Assembly: GCA_038526245.1 (NCBI GenBank)
Contig: JBCBGZ010000009.1
Span: 9,776-73,775, forward strand
DNA: 64,000 nt
Direction of reading: 5' to 3'
Source: UBA5336 sp038526245
GTDB lineage: Bacteria > Pseudomonadota > Alphaproteobacteria > Caulobacterales > Hyphomonadaceae
Part shown: positions 60,006 to 64,000 of the stretch, piece by piece
Numbering within the stretch: position 1 is the stretch's first letter
Layout: the number at the start of each line of letters is the position of its first letter
The notes under the pieces: model-generated
Database searches by the model: none
What the model was told of the DNA's origin: nothing
What the model saw: the letters and a program-made list of their open reading frames with translations, nothing else
Program-made: the position numbers and the translations under genes

Positions 60006-61418
60006 ATGGCCAACGACTTCGACCTCATTGTCATCGGCACCGGGCCTGGCGGCTATGTTGCGGCGATCCGCGCGAGCCAGCTCGGCATGAAGACGGCTGT
60101 GGTGGAGAAGGAGAGCCTTGGCGGGGTGTGCCTCAACTGGGGATGTATCCCGACCAAGGCACTCCTGCGCTCGGCTGAGGTCTTTCACCTGATGAAGACC
60201 GCCACCGATTTCGGCATCAAGCCGGTAAAGCCCGAGGCCGATATCGAAGCCATTGTGAAACGTTCGCGCGGCGTGGCGGCCCAGCTGTCGGGCGGCGTGA
60301 AGCACCTGATGAAGAAGAACAAGATCACCGTGATAGAAGGCACCGCGCGCCTGGAAAAAGGCGGCGCGGCGCCCAAAGTCATTGTCGCAGGCAAGGATGG
60401 CAAGGACACCGCCTACCAGTCGAAACACGTGATCCTCGCCACCGGCGCGCGCGCCCGCGCTATTCCGCAGGCGGGTCTGGAGCCCGATGGCGAGCTGATC
60501 TGGACCTATCGCGAGGCCATGGTGCCCAAGGCGCTGCCGAAGAAGCTTCTGGTCATCGGCTCGGGCGCGATCGGGATAGAGTTTGCAAGCTTCTACAATG
60601 AGCTCGGCAGCGAGGTCACCGTGGTCGAAGTGATGGACCGTATCTTGCCAGTGGAAGACGCCGAAATCTCCGCCATGGCGAAGAAACAGTTCGAAAAACA
60701 GAGCATAACGATCAAGACCGGCGCGCAGGTGAAGGGGCTCGAAAAGCTCAAGACCAAGGTAAAGGCCACGGTGGAATCCGGTGGCAAGTCCGAAATTATC
60801 GAAGCCGACAAGGTCATCCTCGCCATCGGCATTGTCGGCAACGTAGAGAATCTCGGCCTGGAAACCCTCGGCGTCGAGGTGGAAAAAACCCACGTCAAAG
60901 TGGACGGTTTCGGGCGCACCGGCGTGCAGGGGCTTTATGCCATTGGCGACCTCACCGGCCCGCCCTGGCTCGCCCACAAGGCCAGCCATGAAGGCATCAT
61001 GTGCGTGGAGGGCATCGCCGGGGCCAATGAGACCCATCCGTTCGACGCCTCCAACGTGCCCGGCTGCACCTACTCCCATCCCCAGGTCGCCAGCGTCGGT
61101 ATGACGGAAGCGGCCGCGAAAGAAGCAGGCCATGAGGTCAAAGTCGGCAAATTCCCCTTCATCGGCAATGGAAAGGCCATCGCGCTAGGCGCGGGCGACG
61201 GCATGGTGAAGACGGTGTTCGACGCCAAGACCGGTGAACTTCTCGGCGCCCACATGATCGGCGCAGAAGTGACAGAATTGATCCAGGGCTACGTGATCGC
61301 GCGCGAGGCGGAACTGACCGAAGAAGACCTGATGCACACCATCTTCCCGCACCCGACCCTCAGCGAAATGATGCATGAGAGCGTGCTGGATGCCTATGGC
61401 CGGGTTATTCATATGTAG
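60006..61418 (+). CDS. lpdA: Dihydrolipoyl dehydrogenase (E3)
   Basis: This 470-residue FAD disulfide reductase reoxidises dihydrolipoyl groups of the pyruvate and related complexes. It has the FAD motif VIGTGPGGYVAAI, the redox disulfide GGVCLNWGCIPTK, the NAD motif VIGSGAIGIEFASFYNELGS and the C-terminal His-Glu pair in FPHPTLSEMMHE. ATG 60006 has a weak upstream AAAGGACG. It ends the pdh operon and overlaps the 3' end of the convergent DUF6434 gene by 14 bases. Confidence 0.96.
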   Translation: MANDFDLIVIGTGPGGYVAAIRASQLGMKTAVVEKESLGGVCLNWGCIPTKALLRSAEVFHLMKTATDFGIKPVKPEADIEAIVKRSRGVAAQLSGGVKHLMKKNKITVIEGTARLEKGGAAPKVIVAGKDGKDTAYQSKHVILATGARARAIPQAGLEPDGELIWTYREAMVPKALPKKLLVIGSGAIGIEFASFYNELGSEVTVVEVMDRILPVEDAEISAMAKKQFEKQSITIKTGAQVKGLEKLKTKVKATVESGGKSEIIEADKVILAIGIVGNVENLGLETLGVEVEKTHVKVDGFGRTGVQGLYAIGDLTGPPWLAHKASHEGIMCVEGIAGANETHPFDASNVPGCTYSHPQVASVGMTEAAAKEAGHEVKVGKFPFIGNGKAIALGAGDGMVKTVFDAKTGELLGAHMIGAEVTELIQGYVIAREAELTEEDLMHTIFPHPTLSEMMHESVLDAYGRVIHM

Positions 61419-62040
61419 GCTCGGAACGCGGTTTCGATGCATGGCTACTGATCAATTCGATATCTCCCTGTTCGAAGGCAATCCGCCCCGCCGGGGCGGG
61501 CATCGCGCGTCTTGCGAGCCATGCTTTGCGTGCCTGCGAGGCGGTTTTGCCGGGGCAAGCGTCGAGAAAATCGCGCACATACTGCAGGTATTGGTTATCT
61601 GTTGCGATCTCCCGGCGAAATTCGGGGACATCCTTGCGCGCCTCCAGGGCCCTCCATGCCGAAATCGCCTCGGAGAGGGTGCTGCCTGGATGGGCGCGAA
61701 CCCAGGCCATGAAATCTCTATGACAGGAAAATCTGGGCCCGACTTGCGCAGCCATGAAGCGCCGAAAGTTCGGCCCGAAAGAGACACCGACATCGATGCG
61801 GGTCTCCGGGGTCAGCGGATCGCGGGCCCAGTTCACGGCGCCAGTGCAGCGCTTGCGCCGTGGCGTCGGGTCCTCTTCGCCTGACAAGTGGGCGTGAATT
61901 CGGGCAAACAGGTCCGCCTTGCTGCCATCCTGGCGCCACTTCTGGGATCGGCAAAAGTCCGCCATCTCTTCGCGCGTCCAATACCAGTTCCAGAAAACGC
62001 TGGCCGAAAGATCTGGCGAAAGCGGGGGCCGTTCACTCAA
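61405..62040 (-). CDS. SAP-like DUF6434-type protein
   Basis: This is a 211-residue soluble protein. The N-terminal region (about 15-55; FWNWYWTREEMADFCRSQKW then GSKADLFARIHAHL) is a SAP-like helix-extended-helix found in the DUF6434 group, often DNA-binding in SAP proteins. The rest is helical with repeated Arg and Trp. Start is a TTG at 62040 that overlaps the stop of the upstream metallopeptidase gene (TTGA), with GGAGGGG eight bases before it. Its function is unknown; its coupling to a secreted peptidase is odd. Confidence 0.65.
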   Translation of the reverse strand: MSERPPLSPDLSASVFWNWYWTREEMADFCRSQKWRQDGSKADLFARIHAHLSGEEDPTPRRKRCTGAVNWARDPLTPETRIDVGVSFGPNFRRFMAAQVGPRFSCHRDFMAWVRAHPGSTLSEAISAWRALEARKDVPEFRREIATDNQYLQYVRDFLDACPGKTASQARKAWLARRAMPAPAGRIAFEQGDIELISSHASKPRSEPTYE

Positions 62041-62963
62041 GCTCCACACCCCTCCGCGATTTCCCAGCCCAGATCCTTCAGCATGCCGAGCAGCACGGCG
62101 TCCGGCTTATGGATGCTTTCGCCCTTGCCGCTATCCGGCAGCATGATCGGGTTCGGGGCGCGGGGAAATGCCGGGATGTGGGAGATGTTCAGTGGCGTTA
62201 CCCCAACCGGGTAGCCGCGATTGGCCGCCCGCGCCGCGGCGCCGTCGAAATGGATTGTCGGATTGGCCAGGGCATAGGTCAGCTCCAACGAAGGGTTCTC
62301 GAAATCCATCAGCGAGCGCCCATCGGCAAGGCGGATAAAGCTGTCATAGAGGGTGGGCGTGCCATCGAGTTCGGGCCGCTCGAACGTATAGTCGAAATAG
62401 TCGACCCACTCATTCGGCAGGCCGATGGCGCCGATGGGCTCGCCTTGCCAGGGCACGAAACTGCCCGAGGAAATGCCCAACCCATGGGCAATTTCATGCA
62501 GCGCCACATTGATGAAGTCGGTCTGCTCGTCCGCGATGGGCGCCTCGGACGCGTAATACCAATTGGTGCGTGCGGACAGGAAGATGTTCATGTCATCGGC
62601 GTCGCTCTGGCGCGCGCCCGCCAGGGCGTTGGACAGCGCGGTGGGATACCAGACATTGGCGACGGGCAGATGGCTTTCATTGCGCGCCCCGTTCATGGTG
62701 GCAAAGCCGGTGGGGCCACGGGGGATCCAGGTGAGATGAATATGGATCGGCGCCGCCGAGACCAGGCAGCTTTCCCAAATGTCCGCGGCGGTGTCGAAAT
62801 CGGCCCGCGCTTCGGGCGGCACGTCTTCGGAATAGGTCGTGATGATCGCGGTCTCGGGCACTGAGCCATCGCCCACGGTGCCATGGCTAAGCTGCACGGC
62901 CATGCAGGCCGACAGGAGCGTAGCAAACAGGGTAGTGATCAGGGCGCGATGGGGCACGGGCAT
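62037..62963 (-). CDS. Lipoprotein zinc metallopeptidase of matrixin-like type
   Basis: This is a 308-residue protein with a lipoprotein signal (LLSAC near residue 20) and a metzincin-type zinc motif HEIAHGLGISSG at about 154-165, with the third ligand replaced or unclear. The region before it contains NIFLSARTNWYYA. The C-terminus (LLGMLKDLGWEIAEGCGA) has LKDLGW, as in matrixin-like families. It should be an envelope-bound peptidase. It overlaps the downstream SAP-like gene by four bases. Confidence 0.8.
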   Translation of the reverse strand: MPVPHRALITTLFATLLSACMAVQLSHGTVGDGSVPETAIITTYSEDVPPEARADFDTAADIWESCLVSAAPIHIHLTWIPRGPTGFATMNGARNESHLPVANVWYPTALSNALAGARQSDADDMNIFLSARTNWYYASEAPIADEQTDFINVALHEIAHGLGISSGSFVPWQGEPIGAIGLPNEWVDYFDYTFERPELDGTPTLYDSFIRLADGRSLMDFENPSLELTYALANPTIHFDGAAARAANRGYPVGVTPLNISHIPAFPRAPNPIMLPDSGKGESIHKPDAVLLGMLKDLGWEIAEGCGA

Positions 62964-63072
62964 CTCCAGCAGGGCTTAGCCGCTATACGGTTGCGCGCAG
63001 CCCTCAGATCACACCCATGGCGCGTGATCCGGGGCCTGCGAATGCCTTCCATATGCCGCGTTGGCGCCCTCG

Positions 63073-63855
63073 CTATCCGGGCTGTTCCGGGACCGGCCCG
63101 CGCCACCCCTGATTCAACGCACGGCAGGCGGCCTCGTGCGCCTGGAGCAGCACATCCATGGACCAGTCCAGGAAACAGCTGCGGCGATAGGCGGGCGGGT
63201 GGCCCGGCGGGATGGCACTGGCCCGGCTCACCCGACCGGTGAGCAGGAACCGCGCCATGCGCCGCGCCGCCGGAGCCGGGTCATCCAGCACAGCTTGCAG
63301 CGCCGCAATCCTGCGGGAAAGTCCGCGCGTCTCCCTCGGTTTTTGCTCGGCGGGGGCGAGGGTGGCCAGGCGCTCACCGGCGCCGGTCGGGGCAAGACCC
63401 GCAAGAACGAGCGGATCAGGCAGGGACTCGAACAGCGCAAAGGAGGGGTTGGGTTGGGCGCCGCTCCCTGTTCCTGCGTCACCCCCGATGGCAAAGCCAT
63501 CTGGGGGCCCATCACTGGACGCGGTTGGAGGGCGCAACTGCGCGTTGGATGCTGGGACCTGACCGAAAGATCTTTGCGCCGTGTCCCCGCCCGGAGCTGG
63601 GCCCCCAGACCGCTGCGCGGTCGGGGGTGACGCAGGAAGAGGGACCCCCTCACCGGCTGTGATCAGGCGCCCGGCTTCGGCGATGATAAGGCGGCGGGCA
63701 ACCTGTTCAGCATGGCGCAACTCGCGAAAGGCGCGCGCCCACTCCCGGCTCCAGAGGAAGCCAGCGGCCAGGCCTGGCAGGCTGGAAAGGGCGGCAAGGG
63801 TCATCCCCACCAGCCGCCAACCCAGCTCAGAGGCATAGTGATCGCGCATGTCCAT
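63073..63855 (-). CDS. Hypothetical membrane-anchored protein with an in-frame REPIN-like insertion
   Basis: This is a 260-residue protein: an N-terminal helix (LVGMTLAALSSLPGLAAGFL) then SREWARAFRELRHAEQVARR, a conserved-looking helical part. A Gly/Pro/Ser-rich middle (about 73-128) is encoded by a 168-bp inverted-repeat element, and a second helical part (LSRRIAALQAVLDDPAPAAR) follows. No catalytic motif is seen. The element keeps the frame open, so the gene may be intact with a disordered linker, or the original protein may have been shorter. Confidence 0.65.
   Translation of the reverse strand: MDMRDHYASELGWRLVGMTLAALSSLPGLAAGFLWSREWARAFRELRHAEQVARRLIIAEAGRLITAGEGVPLPASPPTAQRSGGPAPGGDTAQRSFGQVPASNAQLRPPTASSDGPPDGFAIGGDAGTGSGAQPNPSFALFESLPDPLVLAGLAPTGAGERLATLAPAEQKPRETRGLSRRIAALQAVLDDPAPAARRMARFLLTGRVSRASAIPPGHPPAYRRSCFLDWSMDVLLQAHEAACRALNQGWRGPVPEQPG
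63471..63638. repeat. REPIN-like element (two inverted hairpins) inside a coding frame
   Basis: The ends are an 18-bp perfect inverted repeat, TTCCTGCGTCACCCCCGA against TCGGGGGTGACGCAGGAA. Each end continues into its own hairpin (CCCCCGATGGC...GCCATCTGGGGG on the left, CCCCCAGACCGC...GCGGTCGGGGG on the right) and an inner TGGGGGCCCA/TGGGCCCCCA match. This is two REP-type palindromes in opposite orientation around an 80-90 base spacer, the shape of a REPIN. Confidence 0.8.
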
Positions 63856-64000
63856 GGGTGGGAGTGTAAACGTGGGCGAAGTGGGTCGGATAAGTCCGGA
63901 TCAACCCCACACCAAGACTGGAGCAATGAGCACACAAATGGCTAAAAATCGCCGAAAGCGGCCATTGTTTCGTTGAGTTCGAATGAGCGGTTTGAGGGTA

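Noticed and set aside
59448..61133. 561-codon frame opposite bioB and lpd
   Set aside because: Same reason; both plus-strand genes carry full catalytic motifs.
63856..64000. Possible gene start at the right edge
   Set aside because: Only a very short frame with no ribosome site or similarity is visible in the last 145 bases.

Overview
The window is GC-rich, densely coded DNA from an alphaproteobacterium, most likely a Caulobacterales/Maricaulales-type (Hyphomonadaceae- or Maricaulaceae-like) organism. This placement is an inference from gene content. The evidence is a Cpa-type (Caulobacter-style) Tad pilus locus, rpmE next to an MsbA-related ABC exporter, a lipoylated E1-beta in the pyruvate dehydrogenase operon, hflK-hflC-DUF2065-degP, and aroK-aroB-corC. 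No rRNA, CRISPR array, insertion sequence or prophage structural module is visible. One tRNA (Arg, anticodon CCU) is present.

Layout. 1-4.5 kb: the start-side of a periplasmic helical-repeat gene running off the left edge, a 44-codon membrane microprotein overlapping it, and aroK-aroB-corC. 4.5-9.3 kb: a UrcA-like secreted protein divergent from a CadC-type membrane regulator, an MsbA-like exporter and ribosomal protein L31. 9.3-19.8 kb: the least familiar part. A five-gene minus-strand operon encodes a membrane protein, an all-helical protein, a lipoprotein, a TIR-like/macro-domain protein and a multi-pass membrane patatin phospholipase. It is divergent from a GH19 muramidase-like gene and a VWA gene. 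19.8-33 kb: housekeeping and accessory metabolism, comprising an AlkX/YcaQ-like gene broken by one stop codon, a TerB-like protein, a PQQ/cytochrome c alcohol dehydrogenase, pyrF with a trypsin-like protease, 3-hydroxybutyrate dehydrogenase, an SbtA/SbtB-like bicarbonate transport pair, TetR and MarR regulators, pheA, a membrane cytochrome c and an M17 aminopeptidase. 33-44.3 kb: the Tad/Cpa pilus locus, including a 53-codon Flp pilin. 44.3-51 kb: a secreted nuclease-like protein, tRNA-Arg, DegP, DUF2065, HflC, HflK and Mrp. 51-64 kb: a thioredoxin-like protein, enolase, a two-domain TIR protein, FtsB, the pyruvate dehydrogenase operon interleaved with MAPEG and bioB genes, lpd, a SAP-like DUF6434 protein coupled to a metallopeptidase lipoprotein, and a hypothetical gene carrying a 168-bp REPIN-like inverted-repeat element inside its reading frame.

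How they work together. pdhA-MAPEG-pdhB-pdhC-bioB-lpd supplies a complete pyruvate dehydrogenase, with enolase nearby. The cpa genes supply secretin, lipoprotein, ATPases, platform proteins, prepilin peptidase, pilin and pseudopilins for one Tad machine. hflK-hflC-DUF2065-degP forms a membrane and periplasmic protein-quality block. The 9.3-19.8 kb cluster joins a probable nucleotide-ligand sensor (TIR-like plus macro fold) to a membrane-embedded lipase and envelope proteins. It is the best candidate here for an undescribed system. Its function is not shown by the sequence.
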